Source: Cyclobacterium xiamenense (GTDB lineage Bacteria > Bacteroidota > Bacteroidia > Cytophagales > Cyclobacteriaceae). Taken from it: 64,000 nucleotides of DNA. Under the pieces are notes generated by a model. The model made no database searches. It saw only the letters and a program-made list of their open reading frames with translations, and had not been told where the DNA came from. This document shows positions 27,714 to 35,397 of the stretch, one piece after another. Location of the stretch: assembly GCF_009467825.1 (NCBI RefSeq), contig NZ_WIOK01000023.1:27763-91762 (forward strand), in the 5' to 3' direction. Positions within the stretch are counted from its first letter, which is position 1; each line of letters starts with the position of its first letter. The translations under genes were made by a program, and so were the position numbers.

Positions 27714-28178
27714 TTAGAACGGTAAATCGTCAGAACCATCTTCCTCATTTTCAAAGGATGGCTGCTGGGCCATTTGGTTACCCCGTACACTTTCCGGATT
27801 GGCGGCAGTTTGACCCGATCCCGAGGAGGGATTATCCGGTCCCATATTTTTGGAGCCCAACATGGTAAAACTCAGTACCCGGATTCGGATTTTTTTGCGA
27901 TTGTTTCCTTGATCGTCTTGCCAGGTATCGGATTTGATTTTGCCTTCTACGTAGATTTGGCTTCCTTTTCGTAGGTATTGCTCGGCTACTTTGGCCTGTC
28001 CGTCCCATAGCTCCAGGTCATGCCACTCGGTATTTTCTACGCGATTTCCGGTCCGGTCCTTGTAAGCCTCCGTAGTGGCCAGCCGCAAATTCGCCACGAC
28101 TTTGTCGCCTTCCAGGTGTTTGACTTCCGGGTCGGCACCCAGATTGCCTACTAAAATTACTTTATTTACTCCTGCCAT
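27714..28178 (-). CDS. ssb: Single-stranded DNA-binding protein
   Basis: 154 residues. An OB-fold of about 110 residues starts MAGVNKVILVGNLGADPEVKHL, with WHDLELWDGQAKVAEQYLRKGSQIYVEGK in the middle, typical of bacterial SSB. A flexible Gly/Gln/Ser-rich tail follows and ends in the acidic tip DGSDDLPF, which recruits repair and replication proteins. It acts as a tetramer. It lies between mutY (56 bases upstream) and gldE (58 bases downstream) on one strand. Confidence 0.96.
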   Translation of the reverse strand: MAGVNKVILVGNLGADPEVKHLEGDKVVANLRLATTEAYKDRTGNRVENTEWHDLELWDGQAKVAEQYLRKGSQIYVEGKIKSDTWQDDQGNNRKKIRIRVLSFTMLGSKNMGPDNPSSGSGQTAANPESVRGNQMAQQPSFENEEDGSDDLPF

Positions 28179-28233
28179 GGTTTGTCGTTTTTAGTCAGAT
28201 TGGATGTAAAAATTGTAAATGAAATATACTGAA

Positions 28234-29343
28234 TTATTTTTTTTGATTCAAGTACCGAACAATCAATTTGGGCTTTCCCAATTCCTCCAGTCTTTGGCGG
28301 TCTACCAGTTGGTACCCGTTTTTCTGCGCCCATTTTTCAAGCTTGATTTGTTGGTCCTCCGGGATGGTAATATTCACAAAAGACGCATATATTTTCTGGT
28401 GACTTAGCAAGTGTTTCCAGGGCTGTTGCGTTCCTTGCTCAAAAACCGGTCCAAGGGACGCTAATTCCCGTAGGACTGACAGGTTTTCAGGTCTTGGAGA
28501 AAGAATCTGCTCCAAAGAAGTAAATTCTTCCAGCGGGAAGTCGACCAAACCTTGCCAGATATCGCTTTCGGTCCGTTTGTGAATGACAACATGGCCGTCC
28601 ACCTGTATGTGGTGGTAGGTAAAAAACCGGGAGCGGACTTTGGTCTTTTTTTCTTTCAGGGGCAGGCTGGATACCAGGTTGCGGTTCCAGGCCAGACATC
28701 CGGATGAAAGCGGACAATTTGGGCAATCCGGATTCGAGGGGGTGCATTGCAGGGCGCCAAACTCCATGATCGCCTGGTTGTATTGATCCGGATGCTCGCC
28801 TGGAATGAGCTGATTGGCAAGGACCTGAAATTCTTTCTTCCCTGCATGGGAGGCAATATCGGTGGAAATGCCAAAAAACCGCGCCAATACCCGGTACACG
28901 TTTCCGTCTACCACTGCCACCGGCTCCTGGTAGGCAAAGGAGGCAATGGCTGCTGCAGTGTAGGGGCCTACGCCCTTTAGCTGCAGCAAGGATTCGTAGT
29001 TTTCTGGAAACTTACCCCCTCGTTCCTGGACGATTTGCCGGGCACAGGCATGGAGATTTCGGGCGCGGCTGTAATAACCCAGCCCCTGCCAGGTGCGGAG
29101 AATGTCTTCCTCCGGTGCTGCTGCCAGATCTTGTACGCGGGGAAATCGGCTAACAAACGCATGAAAATACGGCAGGCCCTGAGCTACCCGTGTCTGCTGG
29201 AGAATGATTTCGGACAACCAAATGATATATGGATCCCGGGTGGCTCTCCATGGCAAATCGCGACGGTGAAGGGGATACCAACCGAGAAGTTTTTCAGTAA
29301 AATAGGTACTAGTCAAAATATTTAGAATTTGTTTATTCACCAC
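28234..29343 (-). CDS. mutY: A/G-specific adenine DNA glycosylase
   Basis: 369 residues. Removes adenine mispaired with 8-oxoguanine. Catalytic Glu in LSEIILQQTRV, the helix-hairpin-helix LKGVGPYTAAAIASFA, and catalytic Asp in VAVVDGNVYRVLARFFG are present. The [4Fe-4S] ligands follow the C-x6-C-x2-C-x5-C spacing in CTPSNPDCPNCPLSSGC. The C-terminal NUDIX-like domain (VDGHVVIHKRTESDIWQGLVDFPLEEF) recognises 8-oxoG. The start is GTG, with two consecutive GTG codons; there is no ATG near the N-terminus. It diverges from the HU gene. Confidence 0.95.
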   Translation of the reverse strand: MVNKQILNILTSTYFTEKLLGWYPLHRRDLPWRATRDPYIIWLSEIILQQTRVAQGLPYFHAFVSRFPRVQDLAAAPEEDILRTWQGLGYYSRARNLHACARQIVQERGGKFPENYESLLQLKGVGPYTAAAIASFAYQEPVAVVDGNVYRVLARFFGISTDIASHAGKKEFQVLANQLIPGEHPDQYNQAIMEFGALQCTPSNPDCPNCPLSSGCLAWNRNLVSSLPLKEKKTKVRSRFFTYHHIQVDGHVVIHKRTESDIWQGLVDFPLEEFTSLEQILSPRPENLSVLRELASLGPVFEQGTQQPWKHLLSHQKIYASFVNITIPEDQQIKLEKWAQKNGYQLVDRQRLEELGKPKLIVRYLNQKK

Positions 29344-29401
29344 TTATCTAACAAAACAAGGTAATTTTATTCATTTTATTTTTTAATTGGAATGGTTATT
29401 G

Positions 29402-29409
29402 TAAATTTG
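29402..29409 (+). promoter_or_regulatory. Bacteroidota-type -7 box of the HU gene
   Basis: TAAATTTG exactly matches TAnnTTTG and is followed by CACTCCC, a sequence often seen after the -7 box of strongly expressed Bacteroidota genes. An A/T-rich tract precedes it where a -33 element would sit. This puts the transcript start near 29415 and gives a leader of about 60 bases. Confidence 0.6.
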
Positions 29410-29478
29410 CACTCCCAAAATTACTTGGTTAATAGGAGGTTAAGCCTCTATTAAATTACACAACAAAATTTTAAGACA

Positions 29479-29787
29479 GTGACTAAAGCAGAGGTAATCA
29501 CAAAGATTTCGGAGAAGACAGGAATTCAGAAGGACGATGTTACACAAACCGTGGAAGCGTTCTTCAGGGTCGTGAAGGATTCAATGGCAGAAGGAGAAAA
29601 TATCTATGTCAGAGGTTTTGGCAGCTTTATTAACAAAAAGAGAGCTAAAAAAATTGCGAGAAACATCTCTAAAAACACGGCAATCGTGATCGACGAACAT
29701 TACGTTCCGGCATTCAAGCCATCAAAATCTTTTATCGAAAAAATCAAAAATAGCCAAAGTGTGAAAGAATTGGCTCCGCAGGATTAA
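29479..29787 (+). CDS. HU/IHF-family DNA-binding protein
   Basis: 102 residues, one HU domain. MTKAEVITKISEKTGIQKDDV forms the helical dimer interface; IYVRGFGSFINKKRAKKIARN followed by the basic arm and PAFKPSKSFIEKIKN match the DNA-wrapping beta-arm with its conserved proline region. A short tail of about 10 residues extends past the usual end. The start is GTG, fixed by the conserved N-terminus. It bends and compacts DNA. It leads the plus-strand group HU, TPR protein, mS38-like peptide, rng. Confidence 0.93.
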   Translation: MTKAEVITKISEKTGIQKDDVTQTVEAFFRVVKDSMAEGENIYVRGFGSFINKKRAKKIARNISKNTAIVIDEHYVPAFKPSKSFIEKIKNSQSVKELAPQD

Positions 29788-29806
29788 TTTCTGGTAAAAA
29801 GAAAAG

Positions 29807-30631
29807 ATGAAGAGATCCCAAATTATTTTCGTTGTTGCAGGGTTGTTGCTGATTTATTTTCTCTATTCCCTACCCCTGGTAGTGGTGGATAATGATCAGG
29901 AACAAGGAATGGCAGGTACCGAAAGTAGTTTGGGATCTGACGTTAATCCGGACGCTACTTCCCATGGAGGTTCGCTGAATGCAGCCGATCAGGAAATGAT
30001 CGAAAAACTGATGGCAGAAATGGAAGGGGAACCGGATGACGAAAATTTTGTTATATTTGCTGATTCCATAGGCAGGGTCTATGAGAAGAGTGGAAAGCTC
30101 GACAGCGCTGCCTACTATTTTGGGCTGATCGCCGAGAAAGTGCCTGGCCCTGAAAACTGGGAAAAAGCCGGAAATCAATACTACGAAGCATTTGGCTTTG
30201 CCATGGAAGAGGAAAAGACCAGAAGGCTCGCAGAAAGAGCGCGGTTTTACTTGGGTAAAGTGTTGGAGGCTTCTCCCGAGCGGTTGGACCTGAAGACGAA
30301 AGTGGCGATGACGTACGTGTCTTCCTCCAATCCCATGCAGGGTATCACCATGTTACGGGATATCCTCGAACAGGATCCCGACAACGAGGAGGCATTATTC
30401 AATATGGGCATATTGTCCATGCAGAGCGGTCAGTACAAACGCGCCGTTGAGCGGTTTGAACGGCTGGTAGCCAATCACCCTGACAACATTCAGGGTCAGT
30501 TTTATTTGGGCGTGAGCCTGTTTGAATCCGACCAACGAAGTCGGGCGAAGACACAATTGGAATCCCTTAGGGAAAAAACAGACGATCCACAGATTTTATC
30601 CGGGATCGAAAATTATTTGGATAGACTATAA
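29807..30631 (+). CDS. Membrane-anchored TPR protein
   Basis: 274 residues. An N-terminal signal anchor (SQIIFVVAGLLLIYFLYSLPLVVV, no cleavage motif) places the rest in the periplasm. After an acidic linker, at least three tetratricopeptide units can be seen: KLDSAAYYFGLIAEKVP, NEEALFNMGILSMQSGQYKRAVERFERLVANHPDN and IQGQFYLGVSLFESDQRSRAKTQLESL. TPR domains hold proteins together; the partner is unknown. A TPR gene in this place between HU and rng recurs in Bacteroidota. It begins 19 bases after the HU gene. Confidence 0.85.
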   Translation: MKRSQIIFVVAGLLLIYFLYSLPLVVVDNDQEQGMAGTESSLGSDVNPDATSHGGSLNAADQEMIEKLMAEMEGEPDDENFVIFADSIGRVYEKSGKLDSAAYYFGLIAEKVPGPENWEKAGNQYYEAFGFAMEEEKTRRLAERARFYLGKVLEASPERLDLKTKVAMTYVSSSNPMQGITMLRDILEQDPDNEEALFNMGILSMQSGQYKRAVERFERLVANHPDNIQGQFYLGVSLFESDQRSRAKTQLESLREKTDDPQILSGIENYLDRL

Positions 30632-30665
30632 TTTAAATGAGTGTTAAACTTTAAACCATAAAATT

Positions 30666-30755
30666 ATGCCTTGCGGTAAAAAAAGAAAGCGACACAAGAT
30701 CGCTACGCACAAGCGAAAAAAACGATTGCGAAAAAACCGACACAAGAAGAAGTAA
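30666..30755 (+). CDS. Very small basic protein, AURKAIP1/COX24 (mS38-like) domain
   Basis: A 29-residue peptide starting MPCGKKRKRHKIATHKRKKR and ending NRHKKK; more than half of the residues are Lys, Arg or His. It matches the short Bacteroidota proteins annotated with the AURKAIP1/COX24 (DUF1713) domain, related to mitochondrial mS38 and to a small ribosomal protein of mycobacteria. A place on the small ribosomal subunit is therefore likely, but inferred. It lies in the conserved position between the TPR gene and rng. It is too short for most gene callers. Confidence 0.85.
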   Translation: MPCGKKRKRHKIATHKRKKRLRKNRHKKK

Positions 30756-30809
30756 TTTTTACCCTTCTTTCATTTTAAACGTTCTTTTATTTCATAACAG
30801 AGACACAAT

Positions 30810-32381
30810 TTGAGTTCAGAATTATTAATTGATTCATCTCAAAACGGTAGTCGCATTGCCTTGTTGAAAAACAAAAGCTTGATTGAGCTTCACGTCGAAG
30901 AAGAAGACAACAAGTTTAAAGTCGGAGATATCTATCTTGGTTCTGTAAAGAAAATCGTCAATGGCCTAAACGCCGCGTTTATTGACGTAGGTTTTGAGAA
31001 AGACGCATTTCTACATTACCAGGATCTTGGACCCCGGGTGAACAGCCTTAACAAGCTGGTAAAACTTATCCGGAACAAAAGCCATCAGGGAATCAGCCTG
31101 AAGGGCTTTGAAAGCGAGCCTGAAATTGACAAGCTGGGAAAGATTTCCCAGGTATTGTCAAAAAACAATCAGGTTTTGGTTCAGGTAGTGAAAGAACCGA
31201 TTTCAACCAAAGGACCGCGACTGTCCTGTGAGCTCTCCCTTGCTGGTCGATACCTGGTTTTGGTACCTTTTTCTGACACGGTAAATGTATCCAAAAAGAT
31301 ACGCAGCGCCGAAGAACGACGAAGACTTGCCCGGCTTATCACATCCATCAAACCTGCAAATTTTGGGGTAATCATCCGTACCGTGGCAGACGGACAATCT
31401 GTCACCGAACTGGATAAAGATCTCAGAAATCTCCTCGAAACGTGGGAAGATGGCATGCGGAAGCTGCAAAAAGCCAAGGTGAAAGACAAAATCATCGGAG
31501 AAATGAGTTTGGCCTCCTCCATTATTAGGGACCTGCTCAACGAATCGTTCGACGCAATCACAGTAGAGGATGAAGTAATTTACGATCAGATGCGATCTTA
31601 CATACGATCGATCGCTCCAGAAAAGGAAAAAATTGTTAAGCTTTTCAACGGAAAAGCAAAGCTCTTTGAAAGTTTTGGTATAGAAAAGCAGATCAAAAGC
31701 CTGTTTGGAACCACCGTCAGTCTGCCTCAGGGCGGGTACCTCATTATTGAGCATACAGAAGCCCTTCATGTGGTGGATGTCAATAGCGGAAATAAATCCA
31801 ATCAGGAAAATGATCAGGAAAATACCGGCCTCAAAACCAATTTGGTGGCGGTAAAGGAAATTGCAAGACAATTAAGGCTACGCGACATGGGTGGTATCAT
31901 CGTGATTGATTTCATTGACATGAAAAAGGCCGATAACAAGCGGGCCATTTTCGAAGCAATGAAGGAAGCGATGCGGGATGACCGATCCAAAAACACGGTT
32001 CTCCCGCTTACGAAATTCGGACTGATGCAAATCACCCGTCAACGCGTCCGACCCGAAATGAACATTGTCACCAAAGAAACCTGCCCTTCCTGTAATGGAA
32101 CCGGAAAAATCCAGGCATCGATCCTGGTAGCAGATAAATTGGAAAAAGATTTAAACCATCTTGCAACACACCAAAACGAATCGAAGATTAAAATAGCCTT
32201 GCATCCTTATCTGTATGCCTATTTTACACACGGCATCTTTTCCAAAAGGATACGATGGTTTTTTAACTACTACAAATGGATAAGTCTGATCAAAGATTCT
32301 TCACTACCGGTGACGGAGTACAAATTCCTGGATAGTTCAGGAGAACCTATAGAAGTTATTGTAAAAAGCGAGTCTGAGTAA
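30810..32381 (+). CDS. rng: Ribonuclease E/G family endoribonuclease
   Basis: 523 residues. The N-terminal S1 domain (VGDIYLGSVKKIVNGLNAAFIDVGFEKDAFLHYQDLG) is followed by the RNase H-like and DNase I-like core. ALHVVDVNSGNK and MGGIIVIDFIDMKKADNK hold the two metal-binding Asp positions; MQITRQRVRP precedes the zinc-link CPSCNGTG that joins the dimer. There is no long C-terminal scaffold, so this is RNase G-like, active in rRNA processing and mRNA decay. The only fitting start is TTG at 30810. The terminator overlaps the end of the gene. Confidence 0.93.
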   Translation: MSSELLIDSSQNGSRIALLKNKSLIELHVEEEDNKFKVGDIYLGSVKKIVNGLNAAFIDVGFEKDAFLHYQDLGPRVNSLNKLVKLIRNKSHQGISLKGFESEPEIDKLGKISQVLSKNNQVLVQVVKEPISTKGPRLSCELSLAGRYLVLVPFSDTVNVSKKIRSAEERRRLARLITSIKPANFGVIIRTVADGQSVTELDKDLRNLLETWEDGMRKLQKAKVKDKIIGEMSLASSIIRDLLNESFDAITVEDEVIYDQMRSYIRSIAPEKEKIVKLFNGKAKLFESFGIEKQIKSLFGTTVSLPQGGYLIIEHTEALHVVDVNSGNKSNQENDQENTGLKTNLVAVKEIARQLRLRDMGGIIVIDFIDMKKADNKRAIFEAMKEAMRDDRSKNTVLPLTKFGLMQITRQRVRPEMNIVTKETCPSCNGTGKIQASILVADKLEKDLNHLATHQNESKIKIALHPYLYAYFTHGIFSKRIRWFFNYYKWISLIKDSSLPVTEYKFLDSSGEPIEVIVKSESE

Positions 32382-32395
32382 GACTCGCTTTTTTT
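32363..32395. terminator. Bidirectional terminator overlapping the rng stop codon
   Basis: AAAAAGCGAGTCT (32363..32375) and AGACTCGCTTTTT form a 13-bp stem with a five-base loop and T-runs on both strands. The rng stop codon lies within the hairpin. On the minus strand it also serves the DUF805 gene, which ends at 32400. Confidence 0.85.
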
Positions 32396-32399
32396 CTTA

Positions 32400-32768
32400 T
32401 TACAGCAGGGTTTTTGGGTTCGGACCGTATTGATTGTCAGGCTTGCTGTCTTCAACGAAAAATACGAGCAACACAATCAGCCCCACGATCGGAATCAGCC
32501 CGATGGCGATCCAAAATCCCGACCTGCCCGTATCATGGAGGCGGCGGACGGCAACGGCTATTCCGGGTATCAATACGGCCAGGCTGTACAGCCCACTTAA
32601 AAACGTGGAATCCAGAATGGCGCCGACGATACCGATACCGATACTCACCAAGACGTTGAACAAGACAAAATACCAGTATTCACTTCGTCTTGCCCTGCCG
32701 TCAAACTTGGCATACTTGTATTTCAGCGCATTCAGGTAATAATCGAAGGGTTGTGGTTGGGGGTTCAT
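32400..32768 (-). CDS. DUF805 family membrane protein
   Basis: 122 residues. DUF805 signature at the N-terminus: YYLNALKYKYAKFDGRARRSEYWYFVLFN. Three membrane helices follow: FNVLVSIGIGIVGAIL, SGLYSLAVLIPGIAVAVRRLHDTGRSG with the conserved RRLHDTGRSGFW turn, and WIAIGLIPIVGLIVLLVFF. The C-terminus GPNPKTL is also typical. Inner-membrane protein; no function is established for the family. It converges on rng. Confidence 0.9.
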   Translation of the reverse strand: MNPQPQPFDYYLNALKYKYAKFDGRARRSEYWYFVLFNVLVSIGIGIVGAILDSTFLSGLYSLAVLIPGIAVAVRRLHDTGRSGFWIAIGLIPIVGLIVLLVFFVEDSKPDNQYGPNPKTLL

Positions 32769-32862
32769 ACGTGTGCGGTTTTATGGATGGATGGTTACGA
32801 GAAATAAACTACCGATTTTTGTGTAAACTTCCAAATGATCCTGCCTTACCCCGGGCCAATGC

Positions 32863-33633
32863 TCAGCTGTTCAAGCTGGTGATTTGGTGAATTCCTTTTA
32901 GCGTGAGGTGTATGTCCACCAAGTCAAACTGATCGTTTAAATGGTCCATGACGGCCGACAAGCCCCCGGTGGCGGCGATCTTGTAGCTGCAGTTGGTCTC
33001 CGCGGAGATGGATGCCAGCATGCCTTTGACCAGGGCAGTATATCCGTAAAAAATTCCCGCCTGAATGGAATGAACCGTGGTTTTTCCCAGAATGGAAGCC
33101 GGCATTTCCAATTGCACTTTTGGCAATTTGGCCGTTCGGCTGAACAAGGAATTGATGGCCGTTTTGATACCCGGAACGATGTTAATTCCGATCACTTTTC
33201 CCGCATCGTCCACGGTGCTGAAAGTAAGCGCCGTACCAAAATCCACCACAATACAGGCCTCTCGGAATACGCTGTATGCAGCGGTGATATTGGCCATCAA
33301 ATCGCTGCCAATTTCGTGGGGATTCCCTGTATGCACCGGGAGTTTGTCGTAGCTGTAGCCATTGATAAGGTAGGGTTGTCTTCCAAAAAAGTTTTTGCAG
33401 CACTGCATCAAAACGGGTTCCAGGTCCGGTACCACGGTACTCAGCCCGATCGCGTCTACCGATTCCAGCTTCCAATCATTTTCTAAAAAGTAGTGACCAA
33501 GTAACTTTTCCAGCTGCAAAACACTCAGCTTCTTGCGCGTATCTACCCGCAATGTGGGATGCCAGGTAGCGGTCTCTTCGCTATACAAGCCAAAAACGAC
33601 CGTTGAATTCCCTGCGTCGATGGATAAAAACAT
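32863..33633 (-). CDS. coaX: Type III pantothenate kinase
   Basis: 256 residues from the ATG at 33633. Phosphorylates pantothenate, the first step of coenzyme A synthesis. The ASKHA fold is shown by FLSIDAGNSTVVFGLYS (phosphate 1), HTGNPHEIGSDLMANITAAY in the pantothenate site, CIVVDFGTALTFSTVD (phosphate 2) and IAATGGLSAVMDHL (adenosine). The residue after the conserved Asp in GSD is Leu, where many homologues have Arg; Leu also occurs in the family. An ATG four codons upstream is an alternative start. Longer upstream extensions would run into the divergent intergenic region. Confidence 0.92.
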   Translation of the reverse strand: MFLSIDAGNSTVVFGLYSEETATWHPTLRVDTRKKLSVLQLEKLLGHYFLENDWKLESVDAIGLSTVVPDLEPVLMQCCKNFFGRQPYLINGYSYDKLPVHTGNPHEIGSDLMANITAAYSVFREACIVVDFGTALTFSTVDDAGKVIGINIVPGIKTAINSLFSRTAKLPKVQLEMPASILGKTTVHSIQAGIFYGYTALVKGMLASISAETNCSYKIAATGGLSAVMDHLNDQFDLVDIHLTLKGIHQITSLNS

Positions 33634-33689
33634 GGGTTGAGGCATTGGTTTCCCAAAGATAAAAAGGCAAGCGAGTCCCGTTGGTATGG

Positions 33690-33725
33690 ATCCCGGTTTA
33701 TTTCGCAAGAAACCGGGATGTTTTT
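33690..33725 (+). terminator. Terminator-like hairpin between divergent genes coaX and GNAT
   Basis: ATCCCGGTTT (33690..33699) and AAACCGGGAT (33710..33719) form a perfect 10-bp stem with a 10-base loop, followed by GTTTTT on the plus strand. It looks like an intrinsic terminator for rightward transcription, but no gene ends there: coaX starts at 33633 on the minus strand and the acetyltransferase starts at 33761. It may stop stray antisense transcription or act as an attenuator. Confidence 0.55.
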
Positions 33726-33760
33726 GGGACAAATAAGCTCCTTTTTACTAATTTCAACCT

Positions 33761-34243
33761 ATGTTTCAAGTGAGAAAAGGAAAAAAAGCGGACCTGCCGG
33801 CAGTATTCCGCCTCATTCAGGAGTTGGCCCTGTATGAAAAAGCCCCCCACGAAGTGACGAATTCCGTAGAACGGATGGAAAAGGACGGTTTCGGCCCCAA
33901 TCCCGTTTACGGATTTTTTGTCGTAGAAAGAAGAGACGATGCATCCATCATTGGGACGGCGATTTATTATTACCGATACAGTACCTGGAAAGGCAAAAGA
34001 CTGTACCTGGAAGATTACATCATTACGGCCGAAGAACGAGGCAAAGGCGCGGGAAAACTTCTTTTTGAAGCCGTTTTGGCGAAAACATTGGAGGACGGCT
34101 GCACGGGCATGATGTGGCAGGTGCTGGATTGGAACGAACCCGCCATTGGTTTTTATAAAAAATACGGAGCCAGTTTTGAGGGGGAATGGCTCAATTGCCA
34201 CCTTCAGGCAGAGGAGATCGCCGCACTTATCGAAAATGACTAA
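33761..34243 (+). CDS. GNAT-family N-acetyltransferase, diamine/thialysine type
   Basis: 160 residues, a single GNAT domain. FQVRKGKKADLPAVFRLIQELALYEKAPHEV at the N-terminus is typical of the spermidine/spermine (SSAT) and thialysine acetyltransferase group. LYLEDYIITAEERGKGAGKLLFEAVL contains the acetyl-CoA pyrophosphate loop (R/Q-x-x-G-x-G/A), and WQVLDWNEPAIGFYKKYGASF the C-terminal acceptor part. It probably acetylates a small amine in the cytoplasm using acetyl-CoA; the exact substrate is inferred from the subgroup. It precedes the VWA/AAA gene pair by 50 bases. Confidence 0.88.
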   Translation: MFQVRKGKKADLPAVFRLIQELALYEKAPHEVTNSVERMEKDGFGPNPVYGFFVVERRDDASIIGTAIYYYRYSTWKGKRLYLEDYIITAEERGKGAGKLLFEAVLAKTLEDGCTGMMWQVLDWNEPAIGFYKKYGASFEGEWLNCHLQAEEIAALIEND

Positions 34244-34293
34244 GGTATTTCCAAAAGTGAAAACCTCCGGCAGTTAAATTTTGTTGTACACGT

Positions 34294-35394
34294 ATGAAAG
34301 GTTTCAGATTCACCAAGTTTTCACCCCAAAAAGATCCCGACAAAAATACCTTTGAACAGCTACTGGATATATTTCTTCAGTTGGTCACCATGACCGGTGG
34401 AGACGTGGCGGAAGCGCTCAGCTGGCTGACCAATCTGGACAAACGGTACCAAATGACCAACCCCGGTTATGGAATCGGTGATTTCATCGAAGATTTGAAA
34501 AGTAAAGGGTACCTGGACGAAAAGCAAGGAAAAGGGGAATTCAAAATTACCGGTAAATCCGAACAAACCATACGGAAGAGTGCGCTGGAGGAGATTTTTG
34601 GTAAGCTAAAAAAGGGCAAAGGCGGTCAACACAAGACCACGCACACAGGGCCCGGTGAGGAACGGGGTACCGACCGAAGGCCTTTTCAGTTTGGCGACAA
34701 CCTGGATCAAATTGCGCTTACCGACTCGCTGCGCAATGCGCAGGTAAACCACGGCTTTTCCGGGGATTACCTGCTGACAGAGGATGACCTGGAAGTGGTC
34801 GAAAGCGAGGTGCGCACGCAGACCTCCACCGTGTTGATGATCGATATCTCGCATTCCATGATTCTTTACGGAGAAGACCGCATCACGCCGGCCAAAAAAG
34901 TGGCCATGGCCCTGGCCGAACTGATCAAAACCCGGTACCCGAAGGATACCTTGGATGTCATCGTTTTTGGAAACGATGCCTGGCAGATCGCGATCAAGGA
35001 TCTCCCCTACCTGCAGGTAGGGCCGTACCATACCAATACGGTAGCTGGCCTGGAACTGGCTATGGATTTGCTACGGCGGCGCAAAAATCCGAACAAGCAG
35101 ATTTTTATGATCACCGATGGGAAACCCACCTGCCTCAAAGTGGGCATCAAATACTACAAAAACAGCTTTGGTATCGATAGCAAAATTCTGAAAGAAACCT
35201 TAAAACTGGCTGCGCAATGCAGGCGACTGAAAATACCGGTTACTACGTTTATGATTGCTTCCGACCCCTACCTTAAGGAGTTCGTGAAAGAATTTACAAC
35301 CGTCAATAACGGCAATGCCTATTACAGTAATCTGAAAGGCCTGGGTCATTTGATTTTCGAAGATTACAGGAGAAACCGAACGAAACGCTTTTAA
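34294..35394 (+). CDS. VWA-domain protein paired with a MoxR-like ATPase
   Basis: 366 residues, no signal peptide. Residues 1-about 170 are a helical N-terminal part of unknown fold with a Lys/Gly-rich stretch (KLKKGKGGQHKT). From about residue 180 a von Willebrand A domain has an intact metal-ion-dependent adhesion site: DISHS in VLMIDISHSMILYGEDR, a Thr in GPYHTNTVAG and Asp in FMITDGKPT. In MoxR/chelatase modules the VWA partner binds the ATPase through this site and picks the client. The partner gene starts three bases after the stop codon. The client is unknown. Confidence 0.88.
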   Translation: MKGFRFTKFSPQKDPDKNTFEQLLDIFLQLVTMTGGDVAEALSWLTNLDKRYQMTNPGYGIGDFIEDLKSKGYLDEKQGKGEFKITGKSEQTIRKSALEEIFGKLKKGKGGQHKTTHTGPGEERGTDRRPFQFGDNLDQIALTDSLRNAQVNHGFSGDYLLTEDDLEVVESEVRTQTSTVLMIDISHSMILYGEDRITPAKKVAMALAELIKTRYPKDTLDVIVFGNDAWQIAIKDLPYLQVGPYHTNTVAGLELAMDLLRRRKNPNKQIFMITDGKPTCLKVGIKYYKNSFGIDSKILKETLKLAAQCRRLKIPVTTFMIASDPYLKEFVKEFTTVNNGNAYYSNLKGLGHLIFEDYRRNRTKRF

Positions 35395-35397
35395 CGC

